A stretch of DNA of 64,000 bases, taken from Druceiella hillmani. Taxonomy: Eukaryota > Arthropoda > Insecta > Lepidoptera > Hepialidae. The position numbers were made by a program, and so were the translations under genes. The notes below the pieces were generated by a model that searched no databases, was not told the DNA's origin, and saw only the letters and a list, made by a program, of their open reading frames with translations. Shown piece by piece: positions 23,851 to 35,569 of the stretch; within the stretch, counting starts at the first letter, position 1; each line of letters starts with the position of its first letter. The stretch lies in NCBI GenBank assembly GCA_039881145.1, contig JAYKKI010000008.1:28998501-29062500 (forward strand). The letters run 5' to 3'.

Positions 23851-24948
23851 ACTGCAGTGCTACTTTACATAGTGCCTGTCAATCATTCTTCTAATGAAGA
23901 CTCTATATTTTAAATCGATTCATACATTTCAAAAAACACTACGACTTTAATGAACATTTTTGAGAGGGGTTATCAACGGCCTATGCTTTGATCAGTAGCG
24001 TATGGATTTGACAACGAATTAAAATCTGCCCCTGTAAATTAAATGTTGCAAAGCTTTACAAGTAAAAGCTTTAAAGAGACGATGCTCGATTTAGAGAAAA
24101 TGTTGTGAAATCGATTTTTTGTCAAAGTGCTAATTAAAGACGACGGGAGCTTTAAAATTAACAAAAATATATCTAGGTAATACGAAATTTATAACAAATT
24201 TTATAGCTCTTTGAGATACGATGCTGAAATAGGATTTTTCAGAATTGTTAGTCAGTTTAAATAAATTTGCGTTTACTACGGGCGGTCCGTTAAAGGGATT
24301 CACTTGAAAGTATTTCAGCTTGACCACAAATATTTTTACTAACGTTTTTGCGAAGGTTTAAAGCCTTTCTTTAGGTAGAGAATTTCCAGTATCAGCTCGC
24401 ATTTCAGGTGAATTTCACAAATTTCGGATAGTTTTGACCGTTATCCTGAAATTTAACGGATTATTTGAACGTGGCTTCAAATAAACCTTGAATTTATTAG
24501 AAATTGTTAAAAACAAACAATTATCTATTAAATAACAGAATACGACTTCCAAAATCTGTCGATTATAACATTTTTTTAAATATCTTATGAAACATGCATT
24601 AACTATATTGTACCTGTATTTTTTGTAGACCTGCAGATAAAAAGTATTGTACTGTATGTTTTTATAGATAGCTTTTTGCTATAGTTAGTATTCGATTATG
24701 CTTATAGATATTTAGATAATATCCACAAAACAAATAATTGAGACTATTGATTAATTTGTTTAAGACTAATTATTTTTCTTTTTATGCAAACCATCGTTTA
24801 TTGAGTGCGGAATTTTATCTATATTTTCGCCAAGAAAGTTGTCTCCGTATTTATGCTTATATTTATGCATTTGGAATGACATTGTGATGATTGAATTTTG
24901 CGAGTAAGGATTTGGACAATCCACACATATAATTTAAGTATATAATGA
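23851..24948. other. A+T-rich spacer
   Basis: No gene. A 65-codon minus-strand frame at 24130-24327 is not recognisable. Confidence 0.4.
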
Positions 24949-26098
24949 TCTGTCAAGTACGGGTAGAACTCGCACTACGACGGTTCTGCACCAGGTTTCT
25001 GCGAATATAAACATTTAAATGTGTAATTTACACAATTACGTATATAGTATTTCTGTAAAACTATTTACAAATATTAATTTCTCTTAATGTAAATATGTTA
25101 CGACGTATTTCATATTATTTCTTTCACAGGCATATAAAATATGGGGCATATTTAAAAAAATATGACATCTAGTATAATCGTTGTAGTTTTCCTGTAATTT
25201 TTTTGTCAGATTTAATCAATGCTGTGTTTTCATGATTTTTGGCTCAGTAGTTTCAGAAATAAGGAGGGGAAGGGGTACTTTTCTACATTTTTGAATATTT
25301 TTAAAAATATCTTTTTAAGTGTGCAATTTAAGATTGTGAAAAAATATTTTTGTATTCCTCGCAACAAGGTTTTTCAAATTATTCTCCACATGATACATAA
25401 AATGAGAAAAAAATATTTTTTAAAGACTTTTGTAATATATTTTAGAAAAGTTGGTGGTGTAAAATATGTGGGTTAATATAATGTACACCATACCCACTTT
25501 CAAGTTTCTTCGTCATGTGGTTTCTGAGGAAATCGGCTCTGAAAATAGAAAAATGTAAATGTATTGCCTATGTATTTGGTAGACGTAAAAACATAGGGAA
25601 TATTTATAAAAAATATGGCATCTAGAATCATCGCTACAGTTTTCCTATAATCTTTTTGTGGGCTTCTAAAATCCCATATATTTTCTATAATCTTACATTG
25701 AGTAGCTTCGAAAATAAGGAGAGGGGAGGAACCTATGTTTTGCATATTTTTCAAGGTTTAATACCAAAAATTATAAAAAGAATATTTTGACACCCTTATA
25801 ACTAGTGTTTCAAACGATACTCCACTCATATATGGAATTAAAAAGAAAATTCCGATTACTTAATTAGACCCCACCCTCTTCAAAAATTTCCACATTAATA
25901 TTTTAAATTTTATTGTGAGACATGCAGATTAATATGTTTTATTACTGTGCCCAATTTTAAGATTCTACGTCAAGCGGTCTCTGGGAAAAAAACGGCAAGG
26001 ACCGACATACAAACGGCAAGGACCGACATACAAACGGATAAGTAAGTGATCTTATGAAGGTTACTTTTTCCTTTTTAAGGTACGGAACTCTAAAAAGG
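24949..26098 (+). mobile_element. GTTCCGTAC-type repeat, near-complete copy D
   Basis: The head TGTCAAGTACGGGTAGAACT and CGCACTACGACGGTTCTG starts at 24951. The body has GACATCTAGTATAATCG and GTAGTTTTCC (25160), GGCTCAGTAGTTTCAGAAAT followed by AAGGAGGGG (25241), and a second related block GGCATCTAGAATCATCGC (25617). The tail is AAGTAAGTGATCTTATGA and AAGGTACGGAACTCTAAA. At about 1.15 kb it is the best reference for the family in this window. The doubled GACATCTAG block suggests internal duplication, as in copy A. Open frames inside (25219-25476 plus, 25500-25754 minus) have no known domain. Confidence 0.75.
25990..26031 (+). repeat. Exact 21-bp tandem duplication
   Basis: The unit AAACGGCAAGGACCGACATA plus C is present twice in a row at 25990 and 26011, with six bases of a third copy. 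It lies in the tail of copy D, where other copies have a single GACAGACGGACA-like stretch. Confidence 0.9.
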
Positions 26099-26443
26099 AT
26101 ATTTTTTCGTGATTTTCATCTTTACCTAGGATTTCTATTGCAGATTGAGAACGAAGAAATAAAAAGCAATGAGCTCCTTGTTTGTATCTTTGAAAAGATA
26201 AACAAAATTGGCAATTGTTCCTAAAATATACGCATCGAACTATTTACTCTTCTAAAGTGTATAAAAAATCCAAAATGTATAATTTAAAATAAGGATGTGG
26301 GTTAGTACGATCTAATGTCGCCATTTATTGAGACGTAGGCGGCATCAATTTATTATTTAATATTTCACTTTTTTATTTCTATTCATTATATTTATATATT
26401 CACATTTAAATTGGTTCAGTTGTTTCACATCACTCATAATATT

Positions 26444-26446
<3 letters not shown>
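26099..26446. other. A+T-rich spacer
   Basis: Nothing recognisable. Confidence 0.4.
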
Positions 26447-26508
<62 letters not shown>

Positions 26509-26522
26509 CTATATATATATAC
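26447..26522. repeat. (TA)n microsatellite
   Basis: About 75 bp of TA with short interruptions (TTATATATC at 26501). The minus-strand frame over 26430-26654 is a repeat translation. Confidence 0.95.
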
Positions 26523-27739
26523 TAATTTCACCTGTAGTGTCATGTTTGTCTCATACTCTCTTTTTCTAAAATTAATATTAAATGTTTCTATGGTAGCGAT
26601 GAAAATAAGGTCGTACATGAAAAGTGGATAATATATGCTTAGTAATATTTTCACATTTCCCGTTTACCATGCATTCTTAGAGGATTATATATTGTCGTAA
26701 TATATCAATGAATTTATGGCCCAGGTACTTCTGAAAACTATCTAGAAGTAAATACTCTTTCTTATTTTCGTAATTTTTATAAAATTTATTAGATTTTTGG
26801 TGGTATCTATTCATTTATTTTTAAAGTCGGTATAGTATTTTTTGCGTTAATATAAATTAAATACAAAGAAAAACATGTATAGGGTTAACACAAAAATATA
26901 TTTATGTAAAGAATATAATTGATTCTTTCTGTATACATTAAGTACTACCTGTAACTTGAAAAATAATGTGATTAACTACTAGCTTATCAATAATATGTAT
27001 AAAGCATACTTCATTGAAATGGTAAGTCACCATTACAACAAGTTATTTTGTAATATTTACTAAACATTTGTATTCGTCTCTTAAATAAATGTATTTAATA
27101 AAGGTTGCAGAAATTACTGAAACGAACATGGCACAGATGTCAACAACCCAGACAAATTAAATTAATAGATTTGATGACACCGTCAGATCGAGAAGTGTTT
27201 AGTTCTCCGAATAAATTATTTTTGCTGTGTTTCTGTAAACATAAACAGCATCGATCTCAATATTATTAATGAATATTCTCCTATCCTGATCTTTGTCATA
27301 TTTAAATACTAAGGGTACACTTTGTCATATTTTTATACTAATGAGAATATATAGTTTATATTAGTTTAAATGGACGTTAAAAAAGATGTCATTTTAAAAT
27401 TGCAATTTAATAATTGCAAATGAAATATGCAATTTTTGTCAATTCAGAGTTTTTATGAATTATTTATTCCGTCCAAAAAATGTGATTTATTATCCGTTTA
27501 GATTATAAATTTTGATTTGTTTGTACGTACTTTAACTAATTTTAAGTAAATGTACGTACAAATTACGAAAAAGATGTACAAAAACGTGAAATAGTCTTGA
27601 AATTTATAGTTGAATAACATTTATTTTAACTGATTTCTATTTATATATTAATTGACCTAAAATTACTCACAAATAAGACTAGGCAATGACGACAAAACGA
27701 GCCCTATTGCCATTATATTAGAATTTCCACCGCTTTGTT
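26523..27739. other. A+T-rich stretch, no gene
   Basis: No coding or repeat feature recognised; 27400-27600 contains AATTGCAATTT- and ACGTAC-type short palindromes only. Confidence 0.4.
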
Positions 27740-27787
27740 CGGTATAGGAATGAAGTTTGTAACTTCACAAACTTCATTCCTACACCG
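27740..27787. repeat. 21-bp hairpin, one mismatch
   Basis: CGGTATAGGAATGAAGTTTG plus T (27740-27760) pairs with ACAAACTTCATTCCTACACC plus G (27767-27787) around AACTTC. It directly precedes the tRNA-like segment. Confidence 0.85.
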
Positions 27788-27789
27788 TC

Positions 27790-27848
27790 CAACAAGAGGC
27801 CGAGAATAGAATCAAGGACCCTGCGATGCACTGCGTGATCAACCTAAT
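27790..27848 (-). repeat. Possible tRNA-derived (SINE-like) remnant
   Basis: AGAATAGAATCAAGGACCCT, GCGATGCACTGCGTGATC and AACCTAATACACTAGAGC resemble the antisense of a tRNA-like T-arm followed by anticodon and D-arm regions. The B-box is degraded and no cloverleaf can be confirmed, so this is a weak call based on phrase resemblance. Confidence 0.25.
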
Positions 27849-28025
27849 ACACTAGAGCAACTATTTGTTATTAAATATCCAATGTTCACCATCAGTAATG
27901 GTTCGTTATTTCGTTATGCTTTCAGGTTTTTAACGTAAATATGTGTTTAGAGATGTGTTTAACAGAGAGTTTCATAGAAACAAAATGTCTAAATAATAAT
28001 TAAATTATTGACTACAAGAAAATTT

Positions 28026-28082
28026 TCTACTTTAAACTTTTTCTAGTTTAAACTTTTTTCTAGTTTAAACTTTTTCTATTTC
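28026..28082 (+). repeat. Tandem repeat of CTAGTTTAAACTTTTT
   Basis: About three and a half copies of a 16-18 bp unit with TTTAAACTTTTTCTAG. A short minisatellite of polypyrimidine character. Confidence 0.85.
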
Positions 28083-28275
28083 ACTGGTTAACTGGAAAAA
28101 ACAGGCATAGTGTTAAGTAAACAATTACTACTCCTGACTCCTAGTTAAGCATGTGAAGGTATCCCAACAAAACTAAAACGGAAATGAAACCCAATATTCT
28201 TCACATGTACGTATGTATATATTCATACATACGTTAGAATGGGGCTACTTCGAGCATGTTCTAAAACTAAAACAA

Positions 28276-28592
28276 AACTGTCAAGTACGAGTACAACTTG
28301 TTATACGAGTGTTCCGTATATATTTAATAAACATATGAGGGTACAAAGTGTTTCTTTTAAAGTATTTACAAATATTATTTTGCGCCCCCTGAGAGTTCTA
28401 TCTAAATATTTTTGAGGGTTAGCTATATAAATATAGAAATATGTGCAAGTTATTGTTACTATCCATAATTAAACATATTAACTCGTACATATCTCAAGAA
28501 CTAAAAAAATATATTTTTTTAGCTGTTGTGCGAGAATACTTTAGTAGTCTTATAAGGATTCCGTCTTTACTTTTGAGGTACAAAATATTAGA
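28276..28592 (+). mobile_element. GTTCCGTAC-type repeat, short copy E
   Basis: The head CTGTCAAGTACGAGTACAAC and GAGTGTTCCGTATATATTTA, then GCGCCCCCTGAGAGTTC and CATATCTCAAGAACTA, and the tail CTTATAAGGATTCCGTC and TTTTGAGGTACAAAAT. Both ends are recognisable but the body is only about 320 bp, so this is an internally deleted copy. The 75-codon frame at 28441-28668 runs out of its end and has no known domain. Confidence 0.7.
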
Positions 28593-29019
28593 AAGAGAAC
28601 CAAAATACAGAAATAAACAGAAGAATTGGTTCGGTCCAGGCTACTTTGGTAAAGGAATCCCTGTGTAAATCAACACAAATTAACCGAAAAGAATCGTGGC
28701 GTAGATCGTCTTCTACTTCGCTGACAGAATGACGTCAGGAGAATAGCGGGGTATCTTTGATGCAGCTCTTCCGAATTTTATTTCTGATGTATGGATAAAG
28801 GTTGAAAAAGGAGATGAAGTTAAATTCCTGTTATGTGACCTCTGCAATAAGGCAAGTGTTACATATTCTAGTTATTATATCATGTCAAGTGAATATAATT
28901 TGAAGCTTGTAATCGATACATTAAAAGCTTTCCGCTTATGAACATTAGGAAAAGTTGTTGTAATTTTGAAAGTTTTCATACCTTAATATGATATTGGTTA
29001 TCGAGTACATGGGGTGTAG
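28593..29019. other. Spacer with slightly richer G+C at 28680-28770
   Basis: Contains GGCGTAGATCGTCTTC and GACGTCAGGAGAATAGCG but no open frame or known motif. Confidence 0.35.
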
Positions 29020-29047
29020 TATATACATGTATGTATGTATATGTATG

Positions 29048-29118
<71 letters not shown>
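29020..29118. repeat. (TA)n microsatellite with TATG/TACA flanks
   Basis: Begins with ATGTATGTATGTATATG and runs as TA repeats to 29118. The overlapping Ile-Tyr frames on both strands are artefacts of the repeat. Confidence 0.95.
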
Positions 29119-29120
<2 letters not shown>

Positions 29121-30129
29121 TTATGTAGTAAATGTTACACTGGACATATATAATAATATTTGTAGAGTGTCCCTGCGTCAGTATATAAAGTTCACAAGTA
29201 ATCGATTTCAATCATACAGATTTGTATGAAGGTGCATAGTTCCGAAGTTATTAATTATTTTCAAATTATTTAGGTTTTCCGCACCTCAACTGGTGTTAAT
29301 CGACATTGCGACCATACATTATGCAACGGAAATCCATGAAATTTGGTGGAAAAATGATTTATTAGTGTAGGTCATACCTAACAAATTTGTTTTGTATTAA
29401 AAACCAAGAAAATAATTCAAAATTTTAACCACTTCTCACAGAACAGGTTATTCCAAAGGATTATGTTTGCATTCACAAGACCTAGAATCCAAAAAAGTAT
29501 AGTCTTTATTATACTATTTTTGGTAATTTACATTTTTCGCAAGATTACTGAAACATTTTAAAAAATAAGAATTTTTTTTTCTGTTTGGTGGTGTCAGTGG
29601 AACAAAATTATATATATTTTATATTAGAGAAATGAACTGAGAATACAATGATTTTGTGCCCAAAATTTATCCGATTTCATTTAATACAACCTGACTTATG
29701 TACCTGAAATAGTTACAATAATAACACAATAACCATATATAATAACCAATAATACAGGTAATAACCGTAAACTTATTTCGACGGGCCGGGTACATGAACG
29801 AAACATCGATAATAGTAATTAACCAAAAGGTGATTTTAGGTAAAAATAATAACAGTAATATACAAATACGAACATTAATAATAGTTTGAATTTGTTTGTA
29901 TTAGGGAGAGAGACACCTATTCGTGTTGATGAAATACATAATTGTTCTAAAGTTACTTTCGGTTATTCGTTCAGTTCATTTGTTTGCCTTTCGCTCTTAT
30001 TGCCATAAATTATTTATTTTAAGGTTTATGCGTTCTTAAATTTTTCACTTCGGTTACTAGACTTGCTTTGTGCCTCTAATTTAAGCTTGGCTTGTTTGCA
30101 AAATTATTTGGACTGTATACATACATGAC
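29119..30129. other. A+T-rich stretch, no gene
   Basis: No coding motif. A short GACGGGCCGGGTACATG sits at 29779. The decayed transposase begins downstream. Confidence 0.4.
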
Positions 30130-30960
30130 TCAAAATGCCATACGAGTTACTTATTCGACGCGTGAGTACACCATAATGAATTATTAACACGGTGTCGCAT
30201 GAGATAATGGGTGGGAAGCTGTTAGCCTCTATAGTGACAGAGGAAGGGTGCAACGACCTTAGTGTCTGTATCATAATATATTTATTATATTTTGAAGGCA
30301 GAATAGCGGAGATTAGCTTTTAGAAGAGTTTCATAACCGTAAATGTTAATGAAGGAGAGAAACATTTACTGGTTAAAATTGAAAATGATCCAACATTAAT
30401 TGTGTGTAAAATTGAAAGATATAGGTATAGATATATCACATATTACATTACGTTTTGCATTTAACGGATACATGTTTCCATATCATATTCAATGGATGCC
30501 GAGCTTACAGTCACTAGATTTTGAAAACAGTGCAATTTCGAGAGATATTACGAAGAGATAAAAAAGACTTGGAACTATTTCGACAACATAATGTGGAGTA
30601 GTGACTCAAATTTATGCAAATCGTAAACACCGCTCTAGGTGAGAATCACGTTTCCAATATCAGTTGTCAGTGAATTTGTGGAGTAGAATTTGTAACAAGC
30701 GATTTGTTGGACGAGGTGTCCTCAAATTTCAATGGAGAACGATATTTGCCGTTTCTGCAAAAGCGAATTGATAAACTTGCTAGAAGATGTTAATGGTATG
30801 TGCTCACCAGATAATTTAGTACCAACTAGACGACCCCAGTTTACCCCAGAGATGTCGTATCCCAACGTACCTTATGAATGAAAATACGAACGACAATCAA
30901 GTATATCAGGCAAAATCAGACATATTTCTTCGTTTTGCAGCGTAGTATGCTAAGGCGAAG
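30130..30960 (+). pseudogene. Decayed DUF4817-type (Tc1/mariner-like) DDE transposase
   Basis: Shifting plus-strand frames give, in order, the landmarks of this insect transposase family. A degraded N-terminal region lies near 30150-30350. Near 30450-30560 come FAFNGYMFPYHIQW and LDFENSAISREILRR, the stretch that usually reads LYPYH-QRVQAL and LDFENRAIFC. Near 30590 IMWSSDSN corresponds to the first catalytic-Asp motif WSDES. Then come LSVNLWSRICNKRFVG near 30670-30710, NGERYLPFLQKR near 30740, and LLEDVN in another frame. The second and third catalytic positions are not preserved after about 30850. At least four stops or frameshifts show that it is long dead. Confidence 0.7.
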
Positions 30961-32394
30961 CAGGCAGCTTTTCCATTTAAAGCTTTTCGATGTCGACCAT
31001 TTGATTAAAATAAATCAATTGTAATTAGTGAAGTAAAGACTTAGTTAATGAATACTTTATTTAAGGTATGTGACATAGGTTTTTATTCCACTAGTATCGC
31101 CATAAATGGCCAAATAGAAAAAATGATCACAAATATATCTTTTTCAATAATGTTGCAAAAAACTTTTGAAATGTTTCCACGGAGATATTTTTTATGTTTA
31201 TTTTTAATTTTTATCACATTAATCAAAATCGTTCTTAAAACAATTTTTATGTCCTTTTTTGACTGTGGGTTTTAAAAATTTGATCCCATTTTTTTAGAAC
31301 ACCATATTCATAACAATTTATTAAAGTTGCAGAGTTTCTTTTTAGTTTTCGAAACAAAATAATGGACATAATAAATCATAAACTATATTTAAAAATAATG
31401 ATTGCTTCCCGCTAAATAATGTTGAGGCAGGATCGATTAATTATGTAATTTTGGTAATTAGTACTTCAAGCATTACTTCAAACTAAAAACTTTAAAGATA
31501 TATTGATATGCGCTTTACATTTTACGCAAAATTACCACTGGGTAAAGGTCTTGGTCCTATCTTTTACACTTTTCCAAAATTTATAAATTTTAATTAATTA
31601 TTAAAAATATGGTAGCAAAATAGCTCCAATGGTATTAAGGTCCCTAAAAAGTATTGGAATTAGTTATTTTTTGATAAATGTACATCAAAATCGACTGACG
31701 GAAGGCAAAGTACTCTACGGTATATTTAGAAAATAGAAATTCGTTACACGGTGGAAATAACATGTCACATTTTACCAGGTTTATTACGTTAATATGTAAA
31801 TATTATACGAATATTTGTAAACCCTTTTTTATAATATCTTGATATTACTTAGTTTTTTCTATCCGTTTTTCTCTTTTATACACCTACGTGTGTATTTTCA
31901 GCGACATCTTAGCTACGCTTGCCTTCATATTATATTTAAATCAGAAAATTGCAACTAGAATTCACGGCTACTGATTTCAGAAAGGGAGACGAGCGCTACA
32001 AATACCTCCTTTGCCATTTCAATTTCTTGCAAATGAAAAAAATATTATTTTCGTTTGTAAATTCGGGAAAAATATTTTTAAATTGAAATACGAATTTTCT
32101 GTATATTTTCTTTGGTTTCATAATAAACTGTTTTTTCACGTTTTATATTATTATATATCTTATAATAATTATTCAATTGATTTGCTGTATAAATGGGGTA
32201 CAAATGACGTGTTTATATCCATTACTATTAAAAAAATAATCGTCTTTAAATACTTTTCAACGTTAATTTTCTTCTTTTCTTTTCAATTCCTTTTCATGTC
32301 CTTTGTTCTCGTCAAAATATAGATTTGAATTACATTTTTTGGAATTTCAGAGTTAAGAAATTATTTTAATTTTTTTAGAAATTTATATTTTCAG
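30961..32394. other. A+T-rich stretch with fragment of GTTCCGTAC-type repeat
   Basis: Around 31950-32000 AACTAGAATTCACGGCTAC, GATTTCAGAAAGGGAGACG and a T-rich body resemble the CTAGAATCA...TTTCAGAAATAAGGAG block of that family. Open frames at 31048-31275 and 32011-32322 (plus) are Phe/Ile/Tyr-rich with no recognised domain. Confidence 0.4.
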
Positions 32395-32545
32395 TCGATT
32401 ATGACTATAGGTATGTCGCTCTCGGGTATTGATAAAGAGGTTCAGAAAAATTACTGAATATTTATGACTGTATGTGTGTGTCTTGATTCAAAATCTAGAT
32501 AATCGATCGGTTCTATCTAAATTCGGAGTGATTCAAAATCAGAAG
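32395..32545 (+). repeat. Direct repeat, left copy (pairs with 33255-33410)
   Basis: Contains TCGATTATGACTATAGG, GATAAAGAGGTTCAGAAAAA, GACTGTATGTGTGTG and AATCGATCGGTTCTA. The same order recurs at 33255-33410 (GGATTTTGACTACTG, GAAAAAGAGTTTTAGAAAAA, AATCAGTCGGTTCTAG). The two copies bracket copy F. Confidence 0.65.
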
Positions 32546-32551
32546 TGAAAA

Positions 32552-33178
32552 ATCTCGTCAAGCACTAGTAGAACTCGACTCGGTTCCGCACACTTTTAGG
32601 TACATATGAACTTTTAAGGGGATTTCTATTAAAATATCGACAAATATTAATTTTTCGCAACCTACAATATATTCCTTTATATTTTACAAACGGAAAGCAT
32701 GATTCATATTTGAAAAATGATGAGATCTATGATAACCACTGTAATCCTTTAATCTATTAATTTGTTAGCCAGATTTTATCAATATTGTTTTTTTCATGAT
32801 TTTTGTTTCAGTAATTTCGGAAATAAGAGGGGCAGGAGTAGTATTTTCACAACAAGTAACGTTTCTTCACACATGCAATTTAAAATTATTAATATAATAT
32901 ATTTTCGTTATTTCAAACAAGCTCATTCAGTGAAACATCCATGGTAAATGAAATAAAAAAAACATGCAGTACTATATTTACTTACTCTTTTATTCTTATA
33001 TGAATACTTTGAAAAAGTAAGCTGGCGCAAAATATGTAGCTTAATAAGATGTGTTACTACGCCAAATATCAAGTTTCTGCTTCGCATAGTTTTTGAGGAA
33101 ATCGGCTGTGACAGGTGGATAGATCTTATAAGAATTCTGTTTTTCCTTTTGATGTAGGAAATCCTAAAAAATATAGCT
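32552..33178 (+). mobile_element. GTTCCGTAC-type repeat, copy F
   Basis: Head CGTCAAGCACTAGTAGAACT and CGACTCGGTTCCGCACAC; body TTCATGATTTTTGTTTCAGT and AATTTCGGAAATAAGAGG; tail GAGGAAATCGGCTGTGACAG, AGATCTTATAAGAATTCTG and TTGATGTAGGAAATCCTAA. About 620 bp, both ends present, no coding capacity. Confidence 0.75.
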
Positions 33179-33254
33179 GTGGTAATTTTTGTATTTACTT
33201 GAAGACTATATTAGACGTGAGACAATATTTTTATTTATTGCGAAAAATCGGCTC

Positions 33255-33410
33255 CGATTCTTCAATGGATTTTGACTACTGTATTTTACCTGGGAAATGA
33301 AAAAGAGTTTTAGAAAAATGGCTGACAGTGTATATGTCTGCATTTATCTCTTGATCTAAAATCTAATCAGTCGGTTCTAGTCAATTTATAAATCGAGATT
33401 GAACTTGTTT
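33255..33410 (+). repeat. Direct repeat, right copy
   Basis: Partner of 32395-32545. The pair could be flanking arms of a larger element that includes copy F, or two members of a repeat often found next to it. Confidence 0.65.
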
Positions 33411-33739
33411 ATATCTTATCTTACCATGCTTCTCAAATAAGTGTTAAAATTCAAAACTACGATATTCTTGGGTTAGATTTCTTATAACGACATTCGTTTA
33501 ATGACAAAAGTAAAGATAATAAGTAGACGTGATTCTCCACCAAACAACAACTAATAGTAATATATTAGTTTTATCCCGACAATTAGCATCCAGTAGAAAA
33601 GTTTATGGGTGACCTCAATAATACCACCCACCCAGTAATACCCCTGGCCACATTGGGATTTCCTGAGTATAATATATCCATACAATTATAAAAAAGTTTC
33701 TATCAAATCAGGATTTTTAGATATTCTATGAATTTTATA
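33411..33739. other. A+T-rich spacer
   Basis: Contains a short C-rich run (ACCACCCACCCAGTAATACC at 33626) but no feature I can name. Confidence 0.35.
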
Positions 33740-33889
33740 TATAATGGGCGCAAGCAGTGGAGCCTTTTTATTTACCCTGGGCACGGGGCGCGAAACTTCC
33801 GCGGCGCGTGCTATCTCCCTCAGCGACTGTCCGTTTCTGTCACAACGTGTGCCGTCGTTATTTAATGAGTGTATAAAATATAATGTCAC
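33740..33889 (-). other. CpG-rich patch with open minus-strand frame, origin unknown
   Basis: The patch contains GGGCACGGGGCGCGAAAC and TTCCGCGGCGCGTGCTATC in a strongly A+T-rich setting. On the minus strand a 67-codon frame from an ATG at 33889 reads DRNGQSLREIARAAEVSR and then PVPRVNKKAPLLAPI. The first phrase has the spacing of a helix-turn-helix (SLREIAR-A--VSR), but it is too short to assign. I suspect part of a repeat or transposon. No second-half motif or splice signal was found. Confidence 0.3.
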
Positions 33890-34757
33890 GATTTGGAACG
33901 CATTCAGTATTCACTAGCAGACTTCTATTTTCTCGTCTTGTATTTTTTACCTCACTTCGAGAAAAGTACTTGCCATATATTCCCTTAAATTCTTACTGTT
34001 CTATTTTTAATACAACTTATCTAAATTATTAATTTAAATAAGTATTTAGTCAAGTACATAAGTTCAAGTGAGTTAAATAACTAAATATATTCATTATAAA
34101 GTAGAGACAATTGAGAAAATTAAATGATTATTGTATTCTAATGTTTATGCCTGACATTTTACCTTAATGAGATTTTCTCCTCGTTTACTTTCTATATCGG
34201 GATGTATCGGATTTTACGTATATTTATGTATTTAATTTTATATAAGTTGTCTCGTAAGGTGTGGATAGAGAGGGTTATTACATATACAAAATAATAAATT
34301 TTATTATCCTTTATAGTTTTAGAGATCAGATTTTAAAATTTTTTTTTAAATTTTTGATACTGCGCATGAAAAAAAAATTATTAGATATTATTACTATTTC
34401 TGTTTTTTTATTGATCAAGATATTAAGAGAACATTAAAATGTTATTTATTCGTTATTATAGGCAAGATAAAAATTAAACGCTGAAACGCTGAACAAACAT
34501 ACATTCTTATAATTACAAAACATGAAAAGTGATTTTCAAACAATGCTAGTGTAAAAAAATATACAGCAACCTTGTGGAACTTTATTTAAAAAATAACTAT
34601 AATTCACACAGATCCAAAAAAGGTACAATTTTCTGGTACTAAGTCATTTCATAATATGTATTTTATTCCCAAACTTATACCATTGATCATTATTCGACCA
34701 TGGTAAAATAAAACAAGTGCAGTATTTATGATCATACCGCATTAATTGTTTTTATTA
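33890..34757. other. A+T-rich spacer, no gene
   Basis: Nothing recognisable up to the end of the minus-strand transposase remnant. Confidence 0.4.
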
Positions 34758-35513
34758 TTACAGTAAATGCTTAAAATGCTTTGCACTAGCTCTTGCGCAT
34801 ACCCAGCATTTTCTTACAAAATTCTTCTTAAACTTCTTAAGGCCCTTTCGTTGTTTTTTACCACTTCAGACACATGGTGTAATTTTGTCTTAATTGTTGT
34901 TCATTATCATTAATAGTCCCATAGAACACCTTTTTGAAATATCCCAATAGAAAATGGTCCAATGGTTTGAGGTCTGGCTAACGTGCCATGCAATTGTACC
35001 GCCACGTCCTCTCCATCGATTTGGGTTTGCATTTAAGTACTCAGTTACTTGTCGCGAAAAGTGGGCAGGTGCACCATCGTGCCGTAGCTACATCGGTACA
35101 TACTGTTACACCTTGTGGTATTTCATTCAACAGATTTCAAAGCTTGTCTCTTAAAAACCGTAGATAACGAATTCTATTAAGCCTCGGTGGGAGTTCAAAT
35201 GGACCGACGATTTTGCCATCCAGGATTCCAGCCCACAAATTAACTCCGAATTTATGTTTAAATCTATCTTGCCTTACTCTGCGGGGTATCTTGACGGCCC
35301 GTTGGTGTAAATTGTGAATATTAAATCATTGTTTTAAAACATGATTCATTGCTCCATAAGATTGAATTGAAAACAAACCTGCATCCTGCAATAAAAGAAA
35401 ACCTACATCGACGTAGCATCTCCTGACAGAAATCTATTCGTCGTTGATAGGTAGCAAGTAGCAGTGCTTGCACTCGTTGTATATATATATTGTATATATA
35501 TATATAGATATAT

Positions 35514-35569
<56 letters not shown>

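Noticed and set aside
28945..29229. Open frames on both strands at 28.9-29.2 kb
   Set aside because: Same reason: they exist only because (TA)n has no stop codon in some registers.
31048..32322. Phe/Ile/Tyr-rich frames resembling membrane proteins (31048-31275, 32011-32322)
   Set aside because: The hydrophobic composition follows from T-rich DNA; no start context, no domain, and they overlap degraded repeat sequence.
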